A stretch of DNA of 64,000 nucleotides from an uncultured Pelagibacteraceae bacterium (GCA_902599335.1 CACKFA010000006.1:44741-108740); one strand, 5' to 3'; positions 55,101 through 64,000 are shown, counted from the stretch's first letter. The notes: a model not told the origin generated them from the sequence alone. Numbers and translations are program-made.

Positions 55101-56090
55101 ATGGAATTTACACAAGAAGTACGTAAAGCGACAGATCCTATTTATCAAAAAATTTCTAAGGTTATGCCTGAAATTGAATGGTCAGTGCATGCTCCATATA
55201 TTCATAAAATTAATAAATTAAAAAAAGAAAAAAATGCTGTAATTCTAGCCCACAACTATCAAACTCCAGAAATTTATCATGGTGTTGCAGATTTTTCTGC
55301 TGACTCACTTGCATTAGCAATTGAAGCTTCAAAAACTTCAGCTGACATTATTTTAATGGCAGGAGTTCATTTTATGGCTGAGACTGCAAAATTAATGAGC
55401 CCTAATAAAAAAGTTATTCTACCAGATATGGATGCTGGCTGTTCTTTATCATCATCTATTACAGGTAAAGATGTTAGGCTATTAAAAGAAAAATACCCAG
55501 GCGTTCCTGTTGTATCTTATGTAAATACTTCAGCAGAAGTTAAAGCAGAAACAGATGTTTGTTGTACATCTGCTAATGCCGTGAAAATAGTTAAATCACT
55601 TGGTGTAAAAAAAGTGATATTTTTGCCTGATGATTATTTAGCTAAATATGTTGCCTCTCAAACAGATGTTGAAATTATTTCTTGGAAAGGAATTTGCATT
55701 GTTCATGATCAATTTAATAAACAAGAAATAGACGACATTAGGAAAAATAATCCAGGAATTAAAATTATTGCACACCCAGAATGTCCTCCTGACGTAATTG
55801 AAGCAAGTGATTTCGCTGGATCAACATCTGGAATGATAAAATATGTAAAAGATAATCAACCGAAAAAGGTAATGATGGTTACCGAGTGCTCAATGAGTGA
55901 CAATATTCAAATAGAAAATCCAAATGTGGACTTTGTCAAGCCATGTAATATGTGTCCTCATATGAAAAAAATTACACTTCCAAAGATTCTAGATTGTCTT
56001 GAGAATGAAACTGGTGAAATAATTATGGATAATGAAACAATAGAGAAGGCCAGAATATCTGTAGAGAGAATGGCAGCCATTGGCAGATAA
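55101..56090 (+). CDS. nadA: quinolinate synthase A
   Basis: A 4Fe-4S enzyme of NAD biosynthesis that condenses iminoaspartate with dihydroxyacetone phosphate. ATG 55101 (MEFTQEVRKATDPIY) is preferred to a TTG at 55086. Conserved blocks are AVILAHNYQTPEIYHGVADFSADS, the cluster cysteines in DMDAGCSLSSSI, AHPECPPDVIEASDFAGSTSGM and FVKPCNMCPHMKKITL. Length is about 329 residues, normal. It runs directly into nadC (4-base gap). nadB, which makes iminoaspartate, is not in the window. Confidence 0.96.
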   Translation: MEFTQEVRKATDPIYQKISKVMPEIEWSVHAPYIHKINKLKKEKNAVILAHNYQTPEIYHGVADFSADSLALAIEASKTSADIILMAGVHFMAETAKLMSPNKKVILPDMDAGCSLSSSITGKDVRLLKEKYPGVPVVSYVNTSAEVKAETDVCCTSANAVKIVKSLGVKKVIFLPDDYLAKYVASQTDVEIISWKGICIVHDQFNKQEIDDIRKNNPGIKIIAHPECPPDVIEASDFAGSTSGMIKYVKDNQPKKVMMVTECSMSDNIQIENPNVDFVKPCNMCPHMKKITLPKILDCLENETGEIIMDNETIEKARISVERMAAIGR

Positions 56091-56094
56091 TTAA

Positions 56095-56928
56095 GTGTCA
56101 AAAATTAAATTAAGCAAAGAATTTATCATAAGTACAGTAAAGTTGGCGTTAAACGAAGATCTTTATCCCTCTGGAGATATCACTTCAAGTTTAATTAAAA
56201 ATGATAAAATAATAACAGTTAAATTAATTTCAAATCAAAGTGCAGTTGTTGGAGGGTTGGTATTTGCTAAGCAAGCTTTTGCTTTGATTGACAATAAAAT
56301 AAAATTTATTGTTAAAAAAAAAGATGGTTCAAGAACTAAAAAAGGTTCATTAGTTGCATTAATTAAAGGTAAAGCAAACAATATTTTAATTGCTGAAAGA
56401 GTTGCTTTAAATTTTTTATCTCATATTTCCGGAATAGCGACTAAAACAAATGAGTTTGTTAAATTAGCTGGAAAAAAAACTAAAATTTGTTGTACAAGAA
56501 AAACAATTCCTAATTTAAGAGTTATACAAAAGTATGCAGTTAAATTAGGAGGTGGTACAAATCATAGATTTAACTTAAGTGATGAATATTTAATCAAAGA
56601 TAACCATATAGCAAGTTCAGATTTAAAGAGCTTGGTTTTAAAAGCAATAAAAAATAAAAAAAGAAAAAAAATTACTGTTGAAGTTGATACAGTCAATCAA
56701 CTTAAATCTATACTAGGTCTAAGATTTAATACTGTTCTACTAGACAACATGAGTATTAGAAACTTAAAAGAAAGTGTGAAAATTGCTAAAAAGTATTATA
56801 AAACTGAAGCTTCAGGAAATGTTACTTTAAAAACTGTTAAAGCTATTGCCTCTACTGGTGTAAACAGAATTTCTGTAGGAAGTATTACACACAGTGCTCC
56901 TGCTGTTGACTTTAAGTTAGAGATTTAG
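56095..56928 (+). CDS. nadC: nicotinate-nucleotide pyrophosphorylase (carboxylating)
   Basis: A 277-residue quinolinate phosphoribosyltransferase. GTG is the start codon (MSKIKLSKEFIISTVKLALNEDLYPSGDITSSLI). Family blocks are LIAERVALNFLSHISGIATKT, CCTRKTIPNLRVIQKYAVKLGGGTNHRFNLSDEYLIKDNH, VEVDTVNQ and ISVGSITHSAPAVDFKLEI. It completes de novo nicotinate mononucleotide synthesis with nadA in one transcript and converges with the MazG-like gene by 4 bases. Confidence 0.96.
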   Translation: MSKIKLSKEFIISTVKLALNEDLYPSGDITSSLIKNDKIITVKLISNQSAVVGGLVFAKQAFALIDNKIKFIVKKKDGSRTKKGSLVALIKGKANNILIAERVALNFLSHISGIATKTNEFVKLAGKKTKICCTRKTIPNLRVIQKYAVKLGGGTNHRFNLSDEYLIKDNHIASSDLKSLVLKAIKNKKRKKITVEVDTVNQLKSILGLRFNTVLLDNMSIRNLKESVKIAKKYYKTEASGNVTLKTVKAIASTGVNRISVGSITHSAPAVDFKLEI

Positions 56929-57296
56929 TTTACGAATTTTGAAAGGTCAGGTTTAAAATAGTTTGGACCTTTCATAACTTTTCCAGACTCATTATAAATA
57001 GGTTTTCCATTTTCGTCTAATTTACTCATATTGGAATTTTGAACTTCTTCAAAACATTTATCCAAATCAATTCCAAATGCATGCCCTGCTCCATAAGTTA
57101 CGTATAATATGTCTGTTAGCGCATCAGCTACTTCCAATAAATCCTTGTTATTCATAGCTTCTGAAAGCTCCTCTAATTCCTCTTTAATAAGATCTATTCT
57201 TAATTTATTTATTTTTTCAGTACTAAATGACGGTTTAGTTTTAACCTCCTGACCAAAAGTTTTCATGAAAGTGCCTACTTTTCTAAAATTCGACAT
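56925..57296 (-). CDS. MazG-like nucleotide pyrophosphohydrolase family protein
   Basis: A 123-residue all-helical protein. The metal-binding pattern of the MazG/phosphoribosyl-ATP pyrophosphohydrolase fold is visible as EELEELSEAMNNKDLLEVADALTDILYVTYG (E-E-x2-E and E-x2-D). The C-terminus has NSNMSKLDENGKPIYNESGKVMKGPNYFKPDL, as in phage and bacterial relatives that bind nucleotides. It may clean up non-canonical nucleoside triphosphates. Divergent from fumC with a 67-base gap. Confidence 0.85.
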   Translation of the reverse strand: MSNFRKVGTFMKTFGQEVKTKPSFSTEKINKLRIDLIKEELEELSEAMNNKDLLEVADALTDILYVTYGAGHAFGIDLDKCFEEVQNSNMSKLDENGKPIYNESGKVMKGPNYFKPDLSKFVN

Positions 57297-57363
57297 AATG
57301 CTCCTATATGTTTTTAAAAATTTATTGTATGTTAATAATTATTTGTAACTTAAAAATTAATCA

Positions 57364-58752
57364 ATGAAATTAAGAAAAGAATTTGACACTATTGGAAGTA
57401 TAAATGTCCCAAATGATAAGTATTGGGGTGCTTCCACTCAAAGATCTAATAAATTTTTTAATATTGGAAAAATTTTGGTAAATATTTCAATCATTAAATC
57501 GATAGCAATCATTAAAAGATCAGCTGCTATAGTGCATGCTAAAGATAAATTAATTGATGATAGAATTTCTAAAGCCATAATCAAAGCATCAGATGAAGTA
57601 ATCAAAGGTAAATTAGATGAAAACTTTCCTTTAAAAGTTTGGCAAACAGGTTCAGGTACACAAACAAATATGAATGTAAATGAAGTCATTGCAAACAGAG
57701 CAATAGAATTTTTAGGAGGAAAAAAAGGAACAAAAAAACCTGTACATCCAAATGATCACGTAAATAAATCCCAATCTACAAATGATGTTTTTCCAACTGC
57801 AATGCATATCTCTGTAGCTCAACAGACAATAAGTAAAATGCTGCCAAGCTTAAAAATTTTAGAAAAAGAGTTAAAAAGAAAATCTAATGAATTTAAAAAT
57901 ATAGTAAAAATTGGAAGAACACATCTTCAAGATGCAACTCCATTATCCCTTGGACAGGAATTTTCAGGATATCATTTTCAAGTTAAAAAAAGTATTGAAA
58001 GAATAGAATATGCTTTAAAAGAAATATTATTTCTTGCGCAAGGAGGTACAGCCGTTGGTACTGGAATAAATTCAAAAAAAAATTTTGATAAAAAAATTGT
58101 TAAAGAGATAGCAAAATTCACAAAATTAAAATTTAAACCTGCTCCAAATAAATTTGCTGAACTTGCTGCTCATGATGCAATAGTAAATTTTTCAGGCACT
58201 CTAAATACATGTGCAGTTGCTCTTATGAAAATTTCAAATGATATTAGATTTTTAGGCTCAGGTCCAAGAGCTGGTTATGGAGAATTGATTCTCCCTGAAA
58301 ATGAACCAGGCTCGTCAATAATGCCAGGTAAAGTAAATCCAACGCAATGTGAAGCTGTAACTATGGTTTGTGTTAAAGTAATCGGTAACCATAACGGAAT
58401 AACAATGGCAGGTTCACATGGACATTTTGAACTAAATGTTTTTAAACCTTTAATTGCACATAATATTTTACAATCCATCGATTTAATTGCTGACAGCACT
58501 AAAAATTTTGCTCTATATTGTGTCAAAGGAATAAAAGCTAATAAAAAGAAAATCCAAGAACATCTAGATAATTCACTTATGCTAGTTACTGCTTTAGCTC
58601 CACATATTGGTTACGATAATGCAGCAAACATAGCAAAAACTGCACTAAAAAATAATACTACTTTAAAATTTGAAACTTTAAAAACAGGATTAATAAAAGA
58701 AAAAGATTACAACAAGATAGTTGATCCTAAAAAGATGATCTATCCAGCATAA
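57364..58752 (+). CDS. fumC: fumarate hydratase class II
   Basis: A 462-residue iron-independent fumarase of the TCA cycle. Signatures are DTIGSINVPNDKYWGASTQRS, WQTGSGTQTNMNVNEVIANRA, NDHVNKSQSTNDVFPTAMHI, GRTHLQDATPLSLGQEFSGY and the superfamily signature GSSIMPGKVNPTQCEAV. It is complete. It converges with the AsmA-like fragment, overlapping by 13 bases. Confidence 0.97.
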   Translation: MKLRKEFDTIGSINVPNDKYWGASTQRSNKFFNIGKILVNISIIKSIAIIKRSAAIVHAKDKLIDDRISKAIIKASDEVIKGKLDENFPLKVWQTGSGTQTNMNVNEVIANRAIEFLGGKKGTKKPVHPNDHVNKSQSTNDVFPTAMHISVAQQTISKMLPSLKILEKELKRKSNEFKNIVKIGRTHLQDATPLSLGQEFSGYHFQVKKSIERIEYALKEILFLAQGGTAVGTGINSKKNFDKKIVKEIAKFTKLKFKPAPNKFAELAAHDAIVNFSGTLNTCAVALMKISNDIRFLGSGPRAGYGELILPENEPGSSIMPGKVNPTQCEAVTMVCVKVIGNHNGITMAGSHGHFELNVFKPLIAHNILQSIDLIADSTKNFALYCVKGIKANKKKIQEHLDNSLMLVTALAPHIGYDNAANIAKTALKNNTTLKFETLKTGLIKEKDYNKIVDPKKMIYPA

Positions 58753-59495
58753 CTCTTAATTGCTTCATTTAACAAGTTTTTAAAATAAATTTTGTTTTGT
58801 AAATCATCTTTTTTTATAATTATATTACTTAAAATTTTATTAATATTCTGATTAATTTTGTTATCAATTTTAATATCCTTTAATGCAGCTATTTTTTGAT
58901 CGAAATTATAGGTAAAATTTAAATCTATTTGATCAATTTTATTTCTATAATTTTTAGGCGTTAAAAGAAATTTATAGATCTCGTTATAATCTTTAACATT
59001 TATTTTTAATTTTCCATCTAAAACTAACTCTCCATTTCTAACAAAAATTAAACTTTCCATTAATTCAAAATCTGCAATATCTCTCCATTCAAATTTTGTC
59101 TTATCTGTATCTATTAAACCTTCTTGTATTTTTGAATTTAACTTAATATTTTTAAAGTTAGAATTCTTATAAACACTATTTGCATTAATATTTAATTTTA
59201 AATCAATATTTTTATTATTAAATAATTCTGTTTTCAGAAGTTGAGCTACAATAGCATTATTACCAAATAGATAATTCAAATTTATTTCATCTAAGCTACC
59301 CTCTAAATTTGCAAAAAAAGGTTTAAAATTAAATTTACCTTTATAAGTAACATTTGGTTTATCAATTTTGTCAAATAAATGAAAATCAAATGAATTTTGT
59401 TCAATTTTATAGTTTACAAGTCTTTTTATTTTATTTAAATTTAATTTTGATTTACCAACTTTTTTATCATTCTCAAAAGTCAATTCATTTTTCAA
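58740..59495 (-). CDS. AsmA-like protein, C-terminal fragment
   Basis: A 251-codon frame with many alternating polar beta-strand repeats (for example DKPNVTYKGKFNFKPFFANLEGSLDEINLNYLFG and LIFVRNGELVLDGKLKINVKD), resembling the C-terminal part of AsmA/DUF3971-type envelope proteins. Its first codon is TTG and the frame stays open upstream through the UvrD-coding region, without a signal or a plausible start. It looks like the C-terminal end of a larger protein whose front is missing at the junction near 59.5 kb. Confidence 0.5.
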   Translation of the reverse strand: MKNELTFENDKKVGKSKLNLNKIKRLVNYKIEQNSFDFHLFDKIDKPNVTYKGKFNFKPFFANLEGSLDEINLNYLFGNNAIVAQLLKTELFNNKNIDLKLNINANSVYKNSNFKNIKLNSKIQEGLIDTDKTKFEWRDIADFELMESLIFVRNGELVLDGKLKINVKDYNEIYKFLLTPKNYRNKIDQIDLNFTYNFDQKIAALKDIKIDNKINQNINKILSNIIIKKDDLQNKIYFKNLLNEAIKSYAG

Positions 59496-59531
59496 ACACG
59501 TGAATTTGAAGAACGTTTCCTTAAAATTGGT

Positions 59532-60449
59532 ATGCCTTATAGAATATTAGGTGGCACAAAGTTTTATGAAAGAGCTGAAATAAAAGATTGCGTAGCTTAT
59601 CTAAGATTGATTAACCAAGAAAAAGATGATCTTGCTTTTGAAAGAATTGTTAATAATCCAAAAAGATCAATAGGAGAAAGTACCTTAAAAAATATTCATG
59701 AATTTGCAAAGGAAAATAATTTAAATTTAGAAAGAGCGTCTATAAAAATGCTTGAACAAAATTTGATTAAACCAAAAGCTAAAATTGGTTTAAATTTATT
59801 TATAAATTCTCTAAGTAAGTGGAGAAATGATATAATAATAAAAAGATCAAACCATATTAAATTATTACAAATTGTCTTAGATGAGTCTGGATACTCAGCA
59901 ATGTTAAAAAATAAAAAAGACGTAGATAATGAAAATAGATTGGAGAATATTAAAGAATTGTTAAGTGCAATGAAAGAATTTGATAATTTAGAAAGTTTTT
60001 TAGAACATGTGTCTTTAGCAACTTCAGTAGATCAAGAATGGGATGGTGAAAAAATTAATATGATGACAATGCATGCTGCAAAAGGATTGGAGTTTGATGT
60101 TGTCTTTCTTCCAGGCTGGGAGGAAGGTTTGTTTCCTCATCAAAAATCAATTGAGGAAAAAGGTCAAAATGGCTTAGAGGAAGAAAGACGCTTGGCTTAT
60201 GTAGGAATTACAAGAGCTAAGAAAAAAGCTATAATATCCTTTTCTATGAACAGATTTTATCAAGGAGACTGGATAGACAGTATGGCCTCAAGGTTTATAG
60301 ATGAATTACCTGAAAAAAACATTGATAAAAATTCTTTTTTTGATGAGGAAATAAATAATGATGAAGATTTTGAGTTTAATCAAGATTTTGAAATTGAAGA
60401 GGGCACCAGAAGTCCTGGCTGGATAAGATATCAAAAGAGAATTAAATGA
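59532..60449 (+). CDS. uvrD: UvrD/PcrA-type DNA helicase, C-terminal fragment
   Basis: Only the C-terminal half of a superfamily I helicase is present: MPYRILGGTKFYERAEIKDCVAYLRLI, motif V NMMTMHAAKGLEFDVVFLPGWEEGLFPHQ and motif VI EERRLAYVGITRAKKK. Homology continues upstream of the first ATG as FQTREFEERFLKIG, starting about 59490, and then stops. The P-loop and DExx motifs (about 370 residues) are absent, so the fragment cannot unwind DNA alone. It overlaps the pepP-like gene by 4 bases, as the end of an intact uvrD would. Confidence 0.85.
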   Translation: MPYRILGGTKFYERAEIKDCVAYLRLINQEKDDLAFERIVNNPKRSIGESTLKNIHEFAKENNLNLERASIKMLEQNLIKPKAKIGLNLFINSLSKWRNDIIIKRSNHIKLLQIVLDESGYSAMLKNKKDVDNENRLENIKELLSAMKEFDNLESFLEHVSLATSVDQEWDGEKINMMTMHAAKGLEFDVVFLPGWEEGLFPHQKSIEEKGQNGLEEERRLAYVGITRAKKKAIISFSMNRFYQGDWIDSMASRFIDELPEKNIDKNSFFDEEINNDEDFEFNQDFEIEEGTRSPGWIRYQKRIK

Positions 60450-62140
60450 AGAAAAATATTCAAACATTGAGAAAAAAATTCGAAAAATATAAAATTGACG
60501 GATATGTCATACCAAAAAATGATGACTATTTTACTGAATATTCAAAAATTAATAGATTAAAAATAATTTCTAATTTCAGTGGCTCATCTGGATTAGCAAT
60601 AATTTTAAAAAATAAAAACTATTTATTTACTGACGGTAGATATACAATACAAAGTCAACTTGAAAGTGGAAAAAACTTTAAAATATTTGGATTTGAAAAA
60701 TTAATCAACTGTAGTTTGTTTAAAAATCTAACTCTAGGAATTGACTCAAGATTATTTACTCATTCTCAAATAAATAATTATTTTTTAAAAAATAATAAAA
60801 TTAAATACATAAATAATAACCTTGTTGACGAAATTAAGAAAGAAAAGGTAAACTTTAAAATTCCTTTTTTTTCATTAGACAAAAATATAGTTGGCGAAAG
60901 TTCAAATTCTAAAATAAATAAAATATCAAAATATCTAAAAAAAAATAAATCAGATTATATTTTTATAACAGCACCAGAAAATGTTGCATGGTTATTAAAT
61001 ATTAGAGGCGGAGATAGTCCAAATAGCCCGATCCCTAATTCAAGATTAATAATAAGCAAAACAAAAAAAATAATGTTAGTAAGTAATAAAGAAAAATGTA
61101 AGAAATTAATAAAAAATAAAACTATTAAGTTAAATCAAATTTTAGATATAAATAAATTTCCAAACCAAATAATTAAACTTAAAGGTAAAAAATTTATAGT
61201 AGATGACAAATCATGTTCGATATTTTATGAAAATTTAATTAAATCAAAATTTAAGATTGTTAGTAGGGAAGATCCTACTTATCTCTTGAAAGCTATTAAA
61301 AATAAAGTGGAAATTAATAATATGGTTAATGCTCATATTATAGACGGTGTAGCTTTAACAAAATTTATTTATTGGATTAAAAAAATTAATAAAAATAAAA
61401 TTTCTGAGGTTGAAGCAGCTAAAAAATTAGAAAGTTTTAGAAAAATGAATAAAAATTTTCTTTATCCTAGTTTTGATACAATTGCAGGTTCTGGAAAAAA
61501 TGGAGCAATTGTGCATTATCGTGCCAAAAATGAAAATTGTAGAAATATAAATAAAAAAGATATTTTTCTATGTGACTCAGGTGGACAATATAAGTATGGA
61601 ACAACAGATGTAACAAGAACTATTTGTTTTTCTAATCAAAAACAAAATATTAAAGATATTTATACGAAAGTTTTAAAAGGACATATTGCTGTTGCTACAA
61701 TCAATATTAATAAGGACAATATTGGTAAAAAAATTGATAAAAGGGCAAGAAAATTTTTAAAAATGAGTAATTTAGATTATGCTCATGGTACTGGTCATGG
61801 CGTTGGTTTTTTTTTAAATGTACATGAAGGGCCACAATCAATTACCAAAATAAATAAAATTATACTAAAACCAGGAATGGTTTTAAGTAATGAGCCCGGT
61901 TATTACAAAAAGAACCATTTTGGAATACGTATAGAAAACCTAGTTTATGTAGATAAAAAAAATAAAAATTTATTTTTTAAAAATTTAACAATGGCACCCA
62001 TAGAGAAAGACTTAATAAATTTTGATTTATTGACTGTTTCTGAAAAGAATTATCTATTCAAGTATCATCTAGATGTTTACTCAAAAATATCTAAATATTT
62101 GAAAAAAAACGAAAAAAAATGGTTAGCTAGTCTTATTTAA
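60446..62140 (+). CDS. aminopeptidase P family protein (M24 Xaa-Pro peptidase)
   Basis: A 564-residue cytoplasmic metallopeptidase that removes N-terminal residues preceding proline. Two N-terminal creatinase-like domains are followed by the pita-bread domain. Metal ligands are visible: two Asp in IFLCDSGGQYKYGTTDVTRTI, His in AHGTGHGVGFFLNVHEGPQ, Glu in GMVLSNEPGYYK and Glu in FGIRIENLVYV. It is the long form of the family. Nearly every third residue in the N-terminal part is Lys or Asn, reflecting strong AT bias. It converges with ligA, overlapping by 18 bases. Confidence 0.92.
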   Translation: MKKNIQTLRKKFEKYKIDGYVIPKNDDYFTEYSKINRLKIISNFSGSSGLAIILKNKNYLFTDGRYTIQSQLESGKNFKIFGFEKLINCSLFKNLTLGIDSRLFTHSQINNYFLKNNKIKYINNNLVDEIKKEKVNFKIPFFSLDKNIVGESSNSKINKISKYLKKNKSDYIFITAPENVAWLLNIRGGDSPNSPIPNSRLIISKTKKIMLVSNKEKCKKLIKNKTIKLNQILDINKFPNQIIKLKGKKFIVDDKSCSIFYENLIKSKFKIVSREDPTYLLKAIKNKVEINNMVNAHIIDGVALTKFIYWIKKINKNKISEVEAAKKLESFRKMNKNFLYPSFDTIAGSGKNGAIVHYRAKNENCRNINKKDIFLCDSGGQYKYGTTDVTRTICFSNQKQNIKDIYTKVLKGHIAVATININKDNIGKKIDKRARKFLKMSNLDYAHGTGHGVGFFLNVHEGPQSITKINKIILKPGMVLSNEPGYYKKNHFGIRIENLVYVDKKNKNLFFKNLTMAPIEKDLINFDLLTVSEKNYLFKYHLDVYSKISKYLKKNEKKWLASLI

Positions 62141-63130
62141 CATTTTTAAAAATTGCTCTTGATCTATAATATTAATTTTAAGATCTTTAGCATTTTCAAC
62201 TTTTCTTCGAGTTGGTTTTTCCCCAATAATTAAATAATTTAATTTATTTGAAACGCTACTTACTGTAATTCCAGAATTTTCCTCAATTAATGATTTAATC
62301 TCAGCTCTGCTTATACCATTCAATTTCCCCGTTACTAAAAATGATTTATTTTTTAATAATCCATTTTGTTTTTTAGCTACTACATTTCTTATTTCCAAAA
62401 TTTCTCCTAATTCATCTAGAACTTTTAAATTTATTTCATTAGAAAAAAAACTTTTAATTGAGGTAACTTGAGTTTCTCCAATCCCATCAATATTTAATAA
62501 ATCATTATAATTTTTTGATTTAGATAAATTTTGAAATTTCAAAAAAGATATAAAATGTTTAGATAATAATTTTGCATTTTCTAATCCTATATGTCTGATA
62601 CCTAAAGAGAATATAAATCTTTCAAGAGAAACAGTTTTTTTTTGATTTACAGAATACTTTAAGTTTTCAACTGATAGACTTCCCCATCCATCAAGTTTTT
62701 CAATTTTCTTATAGTTTAATTTAAATATATCTTGTGGAAATTTAATTAATTTTAATTTCCAAAATCCTTCAATTATTTTTTTTCCAAGACCATCTATATT
62801 AAATGCATCTTTTGAAACAAAATGCTTTAGTTTTTCTATTGAAATTTTATCACAATAGTAACCTTCACTAGAACATCTTCTAACTGCATCAATTTTTTTT
62901 GTAACATTATTAAATTCTTTTACTGTCTTTGAGCCACACGAAGGACATTTGATTGGAAAAATAAATTTAGTGCTTATTTTCGGTCTCTTATCAAAATCAA
63001 CAGATAAAATATGTGGAATTACATCTCCTGCTCTTTCAACAATTACTGTGTCACCGATTCTTATATCTTTTCTTTGAATTTCATCTTCATTGTGTAAAGT
63101 TGCATTAGAAACTATTACCCCCTCCAACAT
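62123..63130 (-). CDS. ligA: NAD-dependent DNA ligase LigA, C-terminal part (frameshifted gene)
   Basis: The frame covers the end of the OB domain (VSNATLHNEDEIQRKDIRIGDTVIVERAGDVIPHI), the four-cysteine zinc finger (CPSCGSKTV and RRCSSEGYYC), the helix-hairpin-helix domain (FNIDGLGKKIIEGFW, LNIDGIGETQVTSIKSF) and the BRCT domain (KSFLVTGKLNGISRAEIKSLIEENSG). Its in-frame start codon is not native. It joins the N-terminal part if one G is removed from the run of five at 63118-63122, giving NVGGVIVSNATLHN. The domains themselves are intact. Confidence 0.9.
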   Translation of the reverse strand: MLEGVIVSNATLHNEDEIQRKDIRIGDTVIVERAGDVIPHILSVDFDKRPKISTKFIFPIKCPSCGSKTVKEFNNVTKKIDAVRRCSSEGYYCDKISIEKLKHFVSKDAFNIDGLGKKIIEGFWKLKLIKFPQDIFKLNYKKIEKLDGWGSLSVENLKYSVNQKKTVSLERFIFSLGIRHIGLENAKLLSKHFISFLKFQNLSKSKNYNDLLNIDGIGETQVTSIKSFFSNEINLKVLDELGEILEIRNVVAKKQNGLLKNKSFLVTGKLNGISRAEIKSLIEENSGITVSSVSNKLNYLIIGEKPTRRKVENAKDLKINIIDQEQFLKMLNKTS

Positions 63131-64000
63131 TTATAGGCATTATTTTTGCTACTGGGGTTAATGCTCCTGTTCTACCAATTTGAATATCAATATCTAAAAT
63201 TTTAGAAATCGCTTTGTTTGAAGAAAACTTATGCGCAATTGCCCATCTTGGAGCGTTAGCAACATTTCCTAATCTTTTTTGTAATTTAAAATCATTAATT
63301 TTGTAAACGATACCATCTATATCAAAATCTAAATTTGCCCTTTGTTGTTCAACTTCACTATAATTTTGAATTAAATTTTTTATACCAGAAATAGTTTTGT
63401 TAAGTGGGTTAGTTTTAAAACCCCAATCCTCTAATTTTTTTAAATAATCAGATTGTTTTTTTTGTTTTAGATCTTGCGTAAAACCAAAAGTATAAGCTAT
63501 AAAATTTAAGGGTATTTTTTTTGTATCTTCAGGATTTTTTTGCCTTAATGATCCCGAGGCAGCATTTCTAGGATTTGCAAAGTTTTCCTTTAAATTTTTA
63601 AAATCACTATTTTTAATAAATACTTCTCCTCTAATATCAATATCTTTAGGGAAATCTTTATTTGAAATTTTTTTTGGAATATCTTTAATTGTTTCTAAGT
63701 TTGCTGTTATATCCTCACCTTCTCTCCCATCTCCTCTCGATAATCCTCTTTCAAAATTACCATTTCTGTAAGTTAATGAAGCGGAGATTCCATCTATTTT
63801 TGGTTCAGCACTGTAAGAAATTATAAATTCTTTATTCTCAGATAAAAAATTTATAATTTTTTTTTCAAAATTTTTTAAATCTTCTTCTGAGAAAGCATTT
63901 GAAAGTGAGAGCATAGGAACCCTATGTTGAAATTTTTTAAAATTTTTAGAAGGTTTGAACCCTACAGATTTTGAGGGTGAATTTTTAGAATTTAGAAAAT
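63105..64000 (-). CDS. ligA: NAD-dependent DNA ligase LigA, N-terminal part (frameshifted, cut by window edge)
   Basis: The frame is open to base 64000 and reads NSPSKSVGFKPSKNFKKFQHRVPMLSLSNAFS, so the true start lies outside the window; the ATG at 63914 is internal. The adenylation motif KxDG is in AEPKIDGISASLTYRNG, followed by LSRGDGREGEDITANLETI, ANPRNAASGSLRQKNP and DGIVYKIND, and ends DIQIGRTGALTPVAKIMPINVGGGNSF. The last residues after VGG are out of frame through an extra G. LigA is essential, so the break is suspect. Confidence 0.9.
   Translation of the reverse strand, partial: FLNSKNSPSKSVGFKPSKNFKKFQHRVPMLSLSNAFSEEDLKNFEKKIINFLSENKEFIISYSAEPKIDGISASLTYRNGNFERGLSRGDGREGEDITANLETIKDIPKKISNKDFPKDIDIRGEVFIKNSDFKNLKENFANPRNAASGSLRQKNPEDTKKIPLNFIAYTFGFTQDLKQKKQSDYLKKLEDWGFKTNPLNKTISGIKNLIQNYSEVEQQRANLDFDIDGIVYKINDFKLQKRLGNVANAPRWAIAHKFSSNKAISKILDIDIQIGRTGALTPVAKIMPINVGGGNSF

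Noticed and set aside
63105..63130. Programmed ribosomal frameshift in ligA
   Set aside because: The G-run is not a known slippery heptamer, no stimulatory structure is apparent, and LigA is not known to be made this way; error or mutation is simpler.

Overview
The window looks like a piece of a SAR11 (Candidatus Pelagibacter, Alphaproteobacteria) genome from the surface ocean. The DNA is very AT-rich, genes are packed end to end with 4-bp overlaps and almost no spacers, and the gene set is typical of that group: a glycine-riboswitch-controlled glycine cleavage operon, a proteorhodopsin, TRAP transport, and small membrane proteins. No transposase, integrase, CRISPR array, phage gene or rRNA was seen. 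Both window edges cut genes (a DUF1365 protein on the left, ligA on the right).

Layout. 1-6.5 kb: DUF1365 protein, FAD oxidoreductase and gcvP-gcvH-gcvT, all leftward behind one promoter and a tandem glycine riboswitch. 6.5-13.1 kb: a DMT exporter with the 5-oxoprolinase genes pxpC and pxpB, divergent pxpA with a TPR protein, and a TRAP transporter dctP-dctQ-dctM with a hairpin inside the operon. 13.2-21.5 kb: a TerC-type membrane protein, then a long leftward run psd-pssA-glycosyltransferase-rlmE-guaB-TPR-guaA-gloA-MGMT-like-panB; guaB lacks its CBS domains. 21.5-31.6 kb: icd, alaS, recA, a TolC-type outer-membrane protein, glycerate kinase, small metal-site proteins, and umuDC with a LexA-type box.

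31.6-45.4 kb is the accessory part: a complete urease operon (ureDABCEFG) lies among four related exported polysaccharide-lyase-like proteins, one of them broken by a one-base frameshift in an A-run, followed by a DUF1501/DUF1800 pair and two membrane-associated glycosyltransferases. This is the most system-like unexplained block. 45.4-50.1 kb: dksA with two tiny membrane ORFs, then GST, ferredoxin reductase, ferredoxin, fatty-acid desaturase and a proteorhodopsin with the blue-type glutamine. 50.3-64 kb: a propionyl-CoA synthetase-like enzyme, an SMR exporter, dihydroorotase, YgfZ, tRNA-Leu(GAG), nadA-nadC, a MazG-like protein, fumC, an AsmA-like fragment head-to-head with a UvrD fragment, an aminopeptidase P, and ligA split by a one-base frameshift.

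Three loci (the lyase-like gene near 38.6 kb, ligA near 63.1 kb, and the AsmA/UvrD junction near 59.5 kb) look like sequence or assembly faults at least as much as biology, and they set the reliability of the right-hand end. The most interesting direct observation is a perfect 12-base complementarity between the linker region of the glycine riboswitch and the gcvT start codon, mutually exclusive with the P1 stem of the second aptamer.
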